A DNA stretch of 64,000 nt. It comes from Roseiarcus sp963829505. Lineage in GTDB: Bacteria; Pseudomonadota; Alphaproteobacteria; Rhizobiales; Beijerinckiaceae. The translations under genes were made by a program, and so were the position numbers. Positions 39,480-50,288 of this stretch are shown piece by piece. Position 1 is the first letter of the stretch, and every line of letters begins with the position of its first letter. The notes beneath the pieces are model-generated. The model was not told the DNA's origin. It saw nothing but the letters and a program-made list of their open reading frames with translations, and did no database searches. Location of the stretch: contig CAWHIL010000003.1 in NCBI GenBank assembly GCA_963829505.1, positions 1,302,001-1,366,000 on the forward strand, written 5' to 3'.

Positions 39480-39769
39480 TGGCCCGCCTCCAGCTTTTCG
39501 ACGCGGCGCGGGAGCTCTGCGATCTGCTTGCGAAGGTCGACATGCCCGCGGCTCGCCTGCGCGGCGTAACCGATCGCCGTCACTGCCCCTTCGCGAATGG
39601 TCTCGACACGCTCTTCGATCGCCTCGAGACGCAATTCGTGACCCGCGAGCGTCCGCTGGACGTCGCTCAAAACGGAGTCGATTCCGTCGAAACGCGCCGA
39701 GTGGTCGTCCTGCTTCGCCCGGATGAGCCGAAGCATCTGAAGTACAAGATTGTCGGCCTCCTCCGCCAC
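39476..39769 (-). CDS. Small coiled-coil protein inside the nuo operon
   Basis: A 97-residue protein starting at GTG 39769, five bases after the nuoF stop. It is almost all helix with heptad patterning: MLRLIRAKQDDHSARFDGID, TLAGHELRLEAIEERVETIR and LRKQIAELPRRVEKLEAGH. It has no membrane segment or cysteines. It is the first of three overlapping genes between nuoF and nuoG. An oligomerising accessory role is possible but unproven. Confidence 0.75.
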   Translation of the reverse strand: MAEEADNLVLQMLRLIRAKQDDHSARFDGIDSVLSDVQRTLAGHELRLEAIEERVETIREGAVTAIGYAAQASRGHVDLRKQIAELPRRVEKLEAGH

Positions 39770-39774
39770 CGGCC

Positions 39775-41079
<1,305 letters not shown>

Positions 41080-41082
41080 CGT

Positions 41083-42234
41083 TCAGGCTTCCGGCTTCTT
41101 GTCCGAACGTGCGGGCTGGGCTTGATCCTTGAGCCCCACGCCCCCCTTGGCGAGAGTGCTCGCCTGCGCCACCCAGCGTTCGCGATGGATCCGACCGGGA
41201 AAGGCGAGATACGTCCCGACCCAGCGGATCTCGGCAAGCGTCCACGCGGCGATCTGATCGAAATGAAAGACGCCGAGCGCGTGCAGGTGCTTCTCGTTGA
41301 CCGGGCCGACGCCCTTGATGCGCTTGAGGTCGTCGGGCGCGCCGGTGCGCGGGGCGGGCAGAGCCGCGGGCCGCTCGCCGACGGCGTTGGCCTTCTGCTC
41401 GGGGGTCGCGTCCGCGGGCAATTTGGCGAGCGCGGCCTTGACGTGGGCCTCCTCGGCCTCCGCGTGCGCATGCGCGGCCGCGTCGTCGGCCGAGACGGGC
41501 TTCGTGTCGCTCGCCGAAGGGGGGGCGGGCGGCGAAGCTGCGCCAGCCGACGGCGCGGCCTCACCCGTCTTTGAAGCAGGCGCCGTCGCGTCGTTGGCCG
41601 GCGCAGGCGCGCGGACCGCGCCCTTGCCGTCGGCGCCGTAGAGCGACGTCAGCGTGGTCAGGCCGCCGACCGGCTCGGACGAGACGCGGCCGATCTGCGA
41701 GCCGACCTTCACGGGACGCCCCGCCGCAAGATCGTCGAGCAGTTTCGCGAAATTCTCGGGCGTCAGGTCCTCGTAATAATCGTCGTTGATCTGCACCATC
41801 GGCGCGTTGCAGCAGGCGCCGAGGCACTCGACCTCGCTCCACGAGAAGAGCCCGTCGGCGCTGACGTGATCGGCCTCGCCGACGCGCTTGCGCAGCACCG
41901 CCCTGATGTCGTCGGCGCCCCGGAGCGCGCATGGCGTCGTGCCGCAAAGCTGCACGTAATGGCGCCCGACCGGCTCGAGGTTGAACATCGTGTAGAAGGT
42001 CGCGACTTCGAGCACGCGGATCTTCGGCATATCGAGCATCTCGGCGACCTTCTCGATCGCAGGCCGCGACAGCCAGTAGCTGTTCTGCTTCTGCGCCCGC
42101 CAGAGGAGCGCGATCACCGCGGAGGCCTGGCGGCCCTGCGGATATTTGGCGATCTCCTTCTCTGCCCAGGCCTTGTTCTCGGGCGTGAAATCGAAGCTCG
42201 GCGGTTGCTTCTCGGCAAGTCGGCGGACGGACAT
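41083..42234 (-). CDS. nuoE: NADH-quinone oxidoreductase subunit E with C-terminal helix-hairpin-helix extension
   Basis: The first 180 or so residues are the 24-kDa 2Fe-2S (N1a) subunit: Cys97 and Cys102 (LCGTTPCALRG) and Cys138 and Cys142 (CLGACCNAPMVQ). Then comes an Ala/Pro/Asp-rich linker (about 205-300) and a helix-hairpin-helix-like domain (about 302-365; DDLKRIKGVGPVNEKHLHAL and FHFDQIAAWTLAEIRWVG). At 383 residues it is roughly double the E. coli length; similar fusions are typical of Rhizobiales. The extension resembles predicted DNA-binding/structural domains, but its role in complex I is unknown. Confidence 0.96.
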   Translation of the reverse strand: MSVRRLAEKQPPSFDFTPENKAWAEKEIAKYPQGRQASAVIALLWRAQKQNSYWLSRPAIEKVAEMLDMPKIRVLEVATFYTMFNLEPVGRHYVQLCGTTPCALRGADDIRAVLRKRVGEADHVSADGLFSWSEVECLGACCNAPMVQINDDYYEDLTPENFAKLLDDLAAGRPVKVGSQIGRVSSEPVGGLTTLTSLYGADGKGAVRAPAPANDATAPASKTGEAAPSAGAASPPAPPSASDTKPVSADDAAAHAHAEAEEAHVKAALAKLPADATPEQKANAVGERPAALPAPRTGAPDDLKRIKGVGPVNEKHLHALGVFHFDQIAAWTLAEIRWVGTYLAFPGRIHRERWVAQASTLAKGGVGLKDQAQPARSDKKPEA

Positions 42235-42275
42235 GGGTCAGATGATCCCGGTCGCGGGTTCGGGGAAACGACGCG

Positions 42276-42476
42276 TCATCGCCCGCCTCCCCGAACGTCG
42301 CTGAGGACGAAATAGAGGGCGACCATCGCGATCCCGATGACGACCCCGATGTCGGATTGCGGCTGAACGAGCGGCTCGCCGGAAGCGAGCCGCATTCCGC
42401 CGACGAGCACCACGAACGACGCGGCCCCCGAGACGATGAGCCCGGCCCGGTTGCGGAGCGACTCGAGGATCGTCAC
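42276..42476 (-). CDS. Two-helix membrane microprotein between nuoD and nuoE
   Basis: A 66-residue frame starting GTG at 42476, overlapping the nuoD stop. It has two hydrophobic segments (about 11-28, AGLIVSGAASFVVLVGGM; 43-59, IGVVIGIAMVALYFVLS) with a Gln/Ser/Asp linker and a Gly/Arg tail. GGAGAGG lies upstream in the nuoD end. I do not recognise it. Its coupling to nuoD suggests a complex-I-associated membrane protein, or assembly factor, but this is inference. Confidence 0.6.
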   Translation of the reverse strand: MTILESLRNRAGLIVSGAASFVVLVGGMRLASGEPLVQPQSDIGVVIGIAMVALYFVLSDVRGGGR

Positions 42477-43663
42477 CGGTCGACCTCTCCGAAGACGATG
42501 TCGATCGAGCCGAGGATGGCGCTGACGTCGGCGAGCATGTGCTTGCGGCAGAGGAAATCCATAGCCTGCAGATGGGCGAAGCCCGGGGCGCGCAGTTTGA
42601 CGCGGTAGGGCTTGTTCGTCCCGTCCGAGACGAGATAGACGCCGAACTCGCCCTTCGGCGCCTCGACCGCGGCGTAGACCTCGCCGGCCGGCACCCGGTA
42701 GCCTTCGGTGTAGAGCTTGAAGTGATGGATCAGCGCCTCCATCGAGCTCTTCATCTCGGCCCGTCGGGGCGGTACCACCTTGCCGTCGTCGCTGGCGACG
42801 GGACCCTCGCCGCCGCGCGATCTGAGCTTTTCGCAGGCCTGCTTCATGATCCGCGCCGACTGGCGCATCTCGGCCATGCGGATCACGTAGCGGTCGTAGC
42901 AGTCGCCGTGCTTGCCGACCGGGATCTCGAACTCCATCTCCTCGTAGCACTCGTAAGGCTGCGCCTTGCGCAGGTCCCACGCCGCGCCCGAGCCGCGCAC
43001 CATGACGCCCGAGAAGCCCCACGCCCAGGCGTCCTCGAGCTTCACGACGCCGATGTCGACGTTGCGCTGCTTGAAGATGCGGTTGCCGGTGAGCAAAGTC
43101 TCGAGGTCGTCGCAGACTTTCTCGAACGGGTCGCAGAAGGCGTAGATATCGTCGATGAGCTGCGGCGGCAGATCCTGATGGACGCCGCCGGGGCGGAAGT
43201 AGGCCGAATGCATGCGCGACCCGCTGGCGCGCTCGTAGAACACCATCAGCTTCTCGCGCTCCTCGAAGCCCCAGAGCGGCGGCGTCAGCGCGCCGACGTC
43301 CATGGCCTGCGTGGTGACGTTGAGAAGATGCGAGAGCAGCCGGCCGATCTCGCAGAAGAGCACCCGGATGAGCTGCGCCCGGCGCGGCACTTCGATGGCG
43401 AGGAGCCGCTCGACGGCGAGCGCCCAAGCGTGCTCCTGGTTCATCGGCGCGACGTAATCGAGCCGGTCGAGATAGGGCACGTTCTGAAGGTAGGTGCGCG
43501 CCTCCATCAGCTTTTCGGTGCCGCGATGCAGGAGGCCGATGTGCGGATCGACGCGCTCGACGACCTCGCCGTCGAGCTCGAGCACCAGTCTCAGGACGCC
43601 GTGGGCCGCCGGATGCTGAGGTCCGAAGTTGATCGAGAAGTTGCGCAGGTTCTGGTCGGTCAT
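42473..43663 (-). CDS. nuoD: NADH-quinone oxidoreductase subunit D
   Basis: The 396-residue 49-kDa subunit forms the quinone pocket with NuoB and NuoH. The N-terminus FSINFGPQHPAAHGVLRLVL carries the conserved pocket His, and DPHIGLLHRGTEKL and the C-terminal end (DIVFGEVDR with the invariant acidic tail) are standard. It is a relative of NiFe-hydrogenase large subunits but lacks the nickel ligands. Between it and nuoC lies a foreign four-helix-bundle gene with heptamer repeats. Confidence 0.97.
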   Translation of the reverse strand: MTDQNLRNFSINFGPQHPAAHGVLRLVLELDGEVVERVDPHIGLLHRGTEKLMEARTYLQNVPYLDRLDYVAPMNQEHAWALAVERLLAIEVPRRAQLIRVLFCEIGRLLSHLLNVTTQAMDVGALTPPLWGFEEREKLMVFYERASGSRMHSAYFRPGGVHQDLPPQLIDDIYAFCDPFEKVCDDLETLLTGNRIFKQRNVDIGVVKLEDAWAWGFSGVMVRGSGAAWDLRKAQPYECYEEMEFEIPVGKHGDCYDRYVIRMAEMRQSARIMKQACEKLRSRGGEGPVASDDGKVVPPRRAEMKSSMEALIHHFKLYTEGYRVPAGEVYAAVEAPKGEFGVYLVSDGTNKPYRVKLRAPGFAHLQAMDFLCRKHMLADVSAILGSIDIVFGEVDR

Positions 43664-43704
43664 TGAAGGTCGGTCATTGAAGGGCCCCGCGGAACGCCAA
43701 AGAC

Positions 43705-43739
43705 GGTGAATGGCGAATGGCGAATGGCGAGTGGCGAAT
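43705..43739. repeat. GGCGAAT heptamer array, left flank of the inserted gene
   Basis: Five head-to-tail heptamers: GGTGAAT, GGCGAAT, GGCGAAT, GGCGAGT, GGCGAAT. It ends 12 bases before the four-helix gene's stop codon. The opposite-strand array is at 44161-44188. Confidence 0.85.
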
Positions 43740-43751
43740 AGGGGCGGCGCA

Positions 43752-44111
43752 TCACTCGACCTCTTTGTCCGATCCGCTGCGACGCGCTTGAAGCGAGCGG
43801 ATCAGGCGACGCAGCATTTTTCCGATGGCTTCGCATCGATCGAGAAGAGGCTCGACCCTTCCTGGTTCCGTCAGTCCGACCCTCGCCGCCAGCAACAAAT
43901 GAGTCTCCAACTCTTTCAACGATCCTTGCAACACTCGCAAGAACTGAACAAACGATCCTGTTGCTTCTCGGCCATGACCTTCAGCGACATTCGCCGCAAT
44001 TGAAGCCGCAGCCCTGCGGATCTGCGCCGTCATGCCGTACACCTCCTCCCGCGGAAAGCTCCTGGTCAGAACGTAGCAGTCTGCCGCCACGGTCATTGCC
44101 TCTTGCCACAC
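43752..44111 (-). CDS. Four-helix-bundle protein, 23S rRNA intervening-sequence/S23 type
   Basis: The 119-residue all-helical protein matches the family found in spirochaete 23S rRNA intervening sequences (and the related avd proteins of diversity-generating retroelements). It shows WQEAMTVAADCYVLTRSFPREEVYGMTAQIRRAAASIAANVAEGHGREATGSFVQFLRVLQGSLKELETHLLLAARVG in pieces: the core motif is the QIRRAAASIAANVAEGHGR loop. The protein is basic at the C-terminal end and may bind nucleic acid. It sits alone between nuoC and nuoD, flanked by inverted heptamer arrays, so it looks inserted. Function unknown. Confidence 0.88.
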   Translation of the reverse strand: MWQEAMTVAADCYVLTRSFPREEVYGMTAQIRRAAASIAANVAEGHGREATGSFVQFLRVLQGSLKELETHLLLAARVGLTEPGRVEPLLDRCEAIGKMLRRLIRSLQARRSGSDKEVE

Positions 44112-44160
44112 CCGCAGGTCTCGATAGGACCTGATTCCCTCGCCGTCCAGACCTTACCCC

Positions 44161-44188
44161 ACTCGCTATTCGCTATTCGCCATTCGCG
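44161..44188. repeat. Inverted GGCGAAT-type heptamer array, right flank of the inserted gene
   Basis: Four heptamers on the opposite strand to the left array (ACTCGCT, ATTCGCT, ATTCGCC, ATTCGCG). It lies nine bases from the nuoC stop. Together with 43705-43739 it frames the four-helix gene. Confidence 0.85.
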
Positions 44189-44197
44189 TCTCTCAAC

Positions 44198-44806
44198 CTA
44201 CTGCGTACTGCCTCCCGACGCCTTCTCGTCGCCCGGCAGCGGCGGACCCTCCCAGGGGCTCAGGAAGTCGAACTGACGGAATTCTTGGCTCAGGCGCACC
44301 TTGTCGTAGCGCACGCGCTTCTCCTGGTCGTCGTAGCGCACCTCGACGAACCCGGTCATCGGGAAGTCCTTGCGAAGCGGATGGCCCTCGAAGCCATAGT
44401 CGGTGAGGATGCGACGCAGGTCCGGATGGCCGGCGAAGACGACGCCGAAGAGGTCGTAGGTCTCACGCTCGTACCATTCGGCGCCCGGCCAGACGGAGAC
44501 CGCGCTCTCGACGGGCGTCGCCTCGTCGGTCGCCAACTTGACGCGAATCCTGCGGTTCAGCTTCGGCGACAGCAAATGATAGACCACGTCGAACCGCTTC
44601 TCCCGCTCGGGATAGTCGGCTCCGCAGATGTCGATGATGGCGATGAACTGTCCGGCCGGATCGTCGCGCAGAAACTTGAGCACCTGGATGTTGCAGTCGG
44701 CGTCCACGGTCAGCGTCAGCTCGCCCGCCGCGAAGGTCTGATCGAGGACGGCGCCCGGAAAGGCCGCAGCCGTCTTGTCGCCGATCGTTTTGAGAAGCTC
44801 ATCCAT
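44198..44806 (-). CDS. nuoC: NADH-quinone oxidoreductase subunit C
   Basis: The 202-residue 30-kDa subunit begins MDELLKTIGDKTAAAFPGAVL and has the family signature ERETYDLFGVVFAGHPDLRRILTDYGFEGHPLRKDFPM in its centre. Peripheral-arm structural subunit without cofactors. The normal neighbour nuoD is displaced by a 534-base insertion; nuoB lies upstream. Confidence 0.97.
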   Translation of the reverse strand: MDELLKTIGDKTAAAFPGAVLDQTFAAGELTLTVDADCNIQVLKFLRDDPAGQFIAIIDICGADYPEREKRFDVVYHLLSPKLNRRIRVKLATDEATPVESAVSVWPGAEWYERETYDLFGVVFAGHPDLRRILTDYGFEGHPLRKDFPMTGFVEVRYDDQEKRVRYDKVRLSQEFRQFDFLSPWEGPPLPGDEKASGGSTQ

Positions 44807-44839
44807 TGCGCGGCTCTTTTCCGCCTTCGATCCGAAGGG

Positions 44840-45415
44840 CTAGCGTTCGATCGTGCCGGTCCGGCGGATCTTCTTCTGCAGGAGCAGCACGCCGTACAGC
44901 AGCGCTTCCGCCGTCGGCGGGCACCCGGGCACGTAGATGTCGACCGGCACGACCCGGTCGCAGCCGCGCACGACCGAATAGGAATAGTGGTAGTAGCCGC
45001 CGCCGTTGGCGCACGAGCCCATCGAGATGACGTAGCGCGGCTCCGGCATCTGGTCGTAGACCTTGCGCAAGGCGGGCGCCATCTTGTTGGTCAGCGTGCC
45101 GGCGACGATCATCACGTCCGACTGGCGCGGGCTGCCGCGCGGGGCGAAGCCGAAGCGCTCGACGTCGTAGCGCGGCATCGAAAGCTGCATCATCTCGACC
45201 GCGCAGCAGGCAAGCCCGAACGTCATCCACATGAGCGATCCGGTGCGCGCCCAATGAATCAGCTCGTCCGTCGTCGTGACGAGGAAGCCCTTGTCGGCCA
45301 GTTCGTCGCTAATCTGGCCGAAATAGGCGCTGTCCTCGCCGAGCGGCCTGCCGGTCCTCGGATCGACGAGGCCGGTCGCGGGCGGCGCGACGAGCGGACC
45401 GGAGCTCAATCCCAT
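44840..45415 (-). CDS. nuoB: NADH-quinone oxidoreductase subunit B
   Basis: The 191-residue subunit holds the terminal N2 4Fe-4S cluster. The tandem cysteines in GLACCAVEMMQ and the later ligands in MGSCANGGGYYHYSYSVVRGCD and YVPGCPPTAEALLYG are intact. The ATG at 45415 overlaps the end of nuoA by ten bases. The N-terminal 30 residues (PPATGLVDPRTGRPLGED) are longer than in E. coli, as is usual in alphaproteobacteria. Confidence 0.97.
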   Translation of the reverse strand: MGLSSGPLVAPPATGLVDPRTGRPLGEDSAYFGQISDELADKGFLVTTTDELIHWARTGSLMWMTFGLACCAVEMMQLSMPRYDVERFGFAPRGSPRQSDVMIVAGTLTNKMAPALRKVYDQMPEPRYVISMGSCANGGGYYHYSYSVVRGCDRVVPVDIYVPGCPPTAEALLYGVLLLQKKIRRTGTIER

Positions 45416-45771
45416 TCGAGGGCTCCCTTGTTCCATTCGTAGACGAACCCGACGGTCAAGACCGCGAGGAAGAGGATCATCGACCAGAAGCCGAGCGCGC
45501 CGAGATCATGGAAGACGATCGCCCATGGGAACAGAAACGCCACCTCGAGGTCGAAGATGATGAACAGGAGCGACACCAGGTAGAAGCGTGCGTCGAAGCG
45601 CATGCGGGCGTCGTCGAACGGGTCGAAGCCGCATTCGTAGGGCGACAGCTTCTCCGAATCCGGCGCCTTGAACGCGAGCAGGAAGGGCGCGACCAGCAGA
45701 CCCGAGCCGATCAGCGCGGCGATCACGACGAATACGACAAGCGGCAGGTAGTCGGATATGAGGCTCGGCAT
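45406..45771 (-). CDS. nuoA: NADH-quinone oxidoreductase subunit A
   Basis: The 121-residue, three-helix subunit is the first gene of the operon. Signatures are KLSPYECGFDPFDDARMRFDARFYLVSLLFIIFDLEVAFLFPWA (conserved Asp/Glu). The ATG at 45771 gives MPSLISDYLPLVVF. The open frame upstream runs back to the tRNA-Asp gene but has no coding character. About 210 bases separate it from tRNA-Asp; the promoter should lie there. Confidence 0.96.
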   Translation of the reverse strand: MPSLISDYLPLVVFVVIAALIGSGLLVAPFLLAFKAPDSEKLSPYECGFDPFDDARMRFDARFYLVSLLFIIFDLEVAFLFPWAIVFHDLGALGFWSMILFLAVLTVGFVYEWNKGALEWD

Positions 45772-45985
45772 CAGCCCGGCTCGCGGTTTTTGGATCAGGC
45801 GCGGACGAAGGTCTTCAGCCGCAATCCCCCTTAACCGCCTATCGCAGCGCAGCGCCGCATGCAAGGCGAAACGCGCTCGGCCGACGTACGTCTCATTGAT
45901 GACGCCGGGCCTCGTTTTCGCGGTCCGAACGCGCTGCGGCGGCCTGAGAAAAGCCGCTTCGCCGCTTGCGATTTCGAATGGAAAG

Positions 45986-46062
<77 letters not shown>

Positions 46063-46155
46063 GCAAAGGGTGGCCGGGGATAAGCCAGCCGTAACGCCAA
46101 GTCAATATGGCGACGCTGGCGCGAAAGCCCTTCCGGGACGCCGGGACCGGCCTCT

Positions 46156-46830
46156 TCAGAAACGCGCGGTCGCGAACGACCAGCGACGCATCTCCTGCGG
46201 GCTGAGCACATGCATCGTGTCCGGCGGCAGCGATTCCGCGATGCGCACGAGCGTCGGGTTGACGCCCATCCGGGCGGCGTAGCGGGCAAGCACCGCGACC
46301 ATTGGCGCGTCGGCGAAACTGCGCGTCGTGTGCTGGCCGAACAGTCCCTGGCCTTCGGTCTCGACGATCGACATGCGGTGCAGCGCCACCTCGCTGCCCG
46401 GCGGCGCGACGCGCCGGACAGCCCCCATCATCGCGTAGACGCAGGCCGACAGGCACTCGCCGACGAACGGCCCGGATGCGCCGGCGCCCGAAAACCGGCC
46501 GACCACGCCCGCGACGCGAAGCTCCCTGAGGATGCGCCCGAACACCATGGAGGCGACCACATTGCCGCCCCGCGAGTTGAAAAAGACGATCCGCTTCAGG
46601 CTCTTGTCGTCGGCCCCCGACTTCAGGAAGTCGACGAAGTCCTGCGGCGTCGTGGTCTCGATCACGCCCTCGGCGACGATGACGTGCGGGCACCTTGCGC
46701 CGCAGCCGGCGGCTTCGAGCGGCTCGACCCGGAAGGTCATCGTGCCGGACTGCGCCCGCGCCGCCTCAGGCCCGACAGTGAGACAGAGCGCCGCCAGAAG
46801 GCCGACAAGGCCGATCAGCGCGCGAAAAAT
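46156..46830 (-). CDS. Exported ClpP-like (crotonase-fold) hydrolase-like protein, start unclear
   Basis: The protein is about 220 residues. A hydrophobic signal-peptide-like segment (ALIGLVGLLAALCLTV) ends ARAQSG. The mature part has the ClpP/crotonase fold signs: RIVFFNSRGGNVVASMVFGR, then GECLSACVYAMMGAVRRVAP with a candidate nucleophile Ser, and EVALHRMSIVE with a candidate His. No ATG, GTG or TTG lies in frame between the tRNA-Val 3' end (46830) and the signal peptide; only ATT at 46830 or CTG at 46818 is available. The start is therefore uncertain, or a base is missing. It is flanked by two tRNA genes. Confidence 0.72.
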   Translation of the reverse strand: MFRALIGLVGLLAALCLTVGPEAARAQSGTMTFRVEPLEAAGCGARCPHVIVAEGVIETTTPQDFVDFLKSGADDKSLKRIVFFNSRGGNVVASMVFGRILRELRVAGVVGRFSGAGASGPFVGECLSACVYAMMGAVRRVAPPGSEVALHRMSIVETEGQGLFGQHTTRSFADAPMVAVLARYAARMGVNPTLVRIAESLPPDTMHVLSPQEMRRWSFATARF

Positions 46831-46905
46831 GGTGGGCGGTGACGGGCTCGAACCGCCGGCCCTCTCGGTGTAAGCGAGATGCTCTACCAACTGAGCTAAC
46901 CGCCC
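46830..46905 (-). tRNA. tRNA-Val (TAC)
   Basis: A 76-base cloverleaf with encoded CCA. Acceptor GGGCGGT pairs with ACCGCCC; D arm GCTCAGTTGGTAGAGC; anticodon arm TCTCG-CTTACAC-CGAGA (anticodon TAC); T arm GGCGGTTCGAGCCCGTC. The downstream gene's signal peptide begins almost at its 3' end. Confidence 0.97.
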
Positions 46906-47022
46906 CTGCCTCATCGCGTGCGAGATTACAGACTTGCGCCCACGGGGCCAAGACGTTCCCTCGGGCAAGGCGCAAAGAAAGGCCCTCGAGCCCGCCGCGC
47001 GAATTTTGGCCGCGCCGCGAAT

Positions 47023-47049
47023 AAGAAAAGGAGGGGGCGAGCCCCCTCC
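47023..47049 (-). terminator. Rho-independent terminator after hupB
   Basis: On the minus strand GGAGGGGG pairs with CCCCCTCC around a four-base loop and is followed by TTTTCTT. It lies about 70 bases after the hupB stop. Confidence 0.85.
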
Positions 47050-47120
47050 GTTCGCGGAAACCTTCGGCTTGCTTTGGCCGGCAAAGCGGCCCGCGACGCG
47101 TTTGGAGCGTCAAGGCGCCG

Positions 47121-47414
47121 CTATTTCTTGGCCGACTTCGACTTGTTGAGGGCGGCCCGGAGCGCGGTGCTCGGCTTGAAGCGCGCATTCTTGGACGCGG
47201 CGATCTTGATCTCTTTTCCGGTCGCCGGATTGCGGCCCTTGCCGGCGGCGCGCTCGCGCACCGAGAAGGTTCCGAAGCCGACGAGGCGCACTTCCTCGCC
47301 TTTTCTCAGCGTCTTTTCGATGCCTTCGAGCACGGCCTCGAGCGCCTTGGCCGCCGAAACCTTGGTCAGTTCCGCTTCCGTCGCAATGTGATCGACGAGT
47401 TCGAGCTTATTCAT
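47121..47414 (-). CDS. hupB: DNA-binding protein HU (beta type)
   Basis: This 97-residue nucleoid protein begins MNKLELVDHIATEAELTKVSA and contains the DNA-arm signature GFGTFSVRERAAGKGRNPATG, with the loop proline RNP that intercalates into DNA. The C-terminal Lys tail is KSKSAKK. It is the last gene of the lon block and is followed by a strong terminator; lon has its own terminator upstream, so hupB probably has its own promoter in the 300 bases between. Confidence 0.97.
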   Translation of the reverse strand: MNKLELVDHIATEAELTKVSAAKALEAVLEGIEKTLRKGEEVRLVGFGTFSVRERAAGKGRNPATGKEIKIAASKNARFKPSTALRAALNKSKSAKK

Positions 47415-47656
47415 CCCATTCTCCGTTTCAAACGGCCTTGTCGCCTTGGCCCTTCCTACCGCAGCGTTCAATGGTTCGCCGCGCCCACCTTCGTCCGTCG
47501 CGTCCGAACCAAGTCCGTTTAAGGACGCTCCTTGCCTCGAATCGACGGCCGAGTTCGGCCCCATTGCTCATGTTTCGATGAGCCCGCGCAAGGCTTTGCC
47601 GGCGCTGGAAGCCAAAAAAGATGGGATTTTCGGGCAAAAAATGCAGGAGACGCCGC
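47415..47656. other. hupB promoter region (no gene recognised)
   Basis: About 240 bases between the lon terminator and the hupB start. Short frames overlap here in several phases but none looks coding. A hupB promoter is expected; I cannot place its boxes with confidence. Confidence 0.4.
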
Positions 47657-47694
47657 AAAAAGCGCCGCGAATCCGTCAGGGACTCGCGGCGCTT
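47657..47694 (-). terminator. Rho-independent terminator after lon
   Basis: On the minus strand AAGCGCCGCGA pairs perfectly with TCGCGGCGCTT (11 bases) around a 13-base loop and is followed by TTT. It begins 23 bases after the lon stop codon, so lon and hupB are separate transcription units. Confidence 0.88.
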
Positions 47695-47716
47695 CCTTGG
47701 CAAAGACAGCGTGAAA

Positions 47717-50140
<2,424 letters not shown>

Positions 50141-50185
50141 GTCGTTCCTTTTTCGGAAGGAAGGCCAACGCCGCCGCCAGATTTT

Positions 50186-50206
50186 GGCGGACCGGTGAGG
50201 TCCGCC
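50186..50206. repeat. Inverted repeat between clpX and lon
   Basis: GGCGGACC and GGTCCGCC pair perfectly around a five-base loop in the 148-base spacer. No T-tract follows on the minus strand, so it is not a clear terminator; it could be an attenuator or operator for lon. Confidence 0.4.
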
Positions 50207-50288
50207 TTCGGATCAGACCTTTAACGCGAAGATGGCCCCAAGGCGCCGGAGTTTCAAGCCGCCCGGGCGCCAGCCCTGGGGACAGCCT

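Noticed and set aside
43705..44188. CRISPR array
   Set aside because: Repeats are 7 bases, head-to-tail with no spacers, and no cas gene is in the window.
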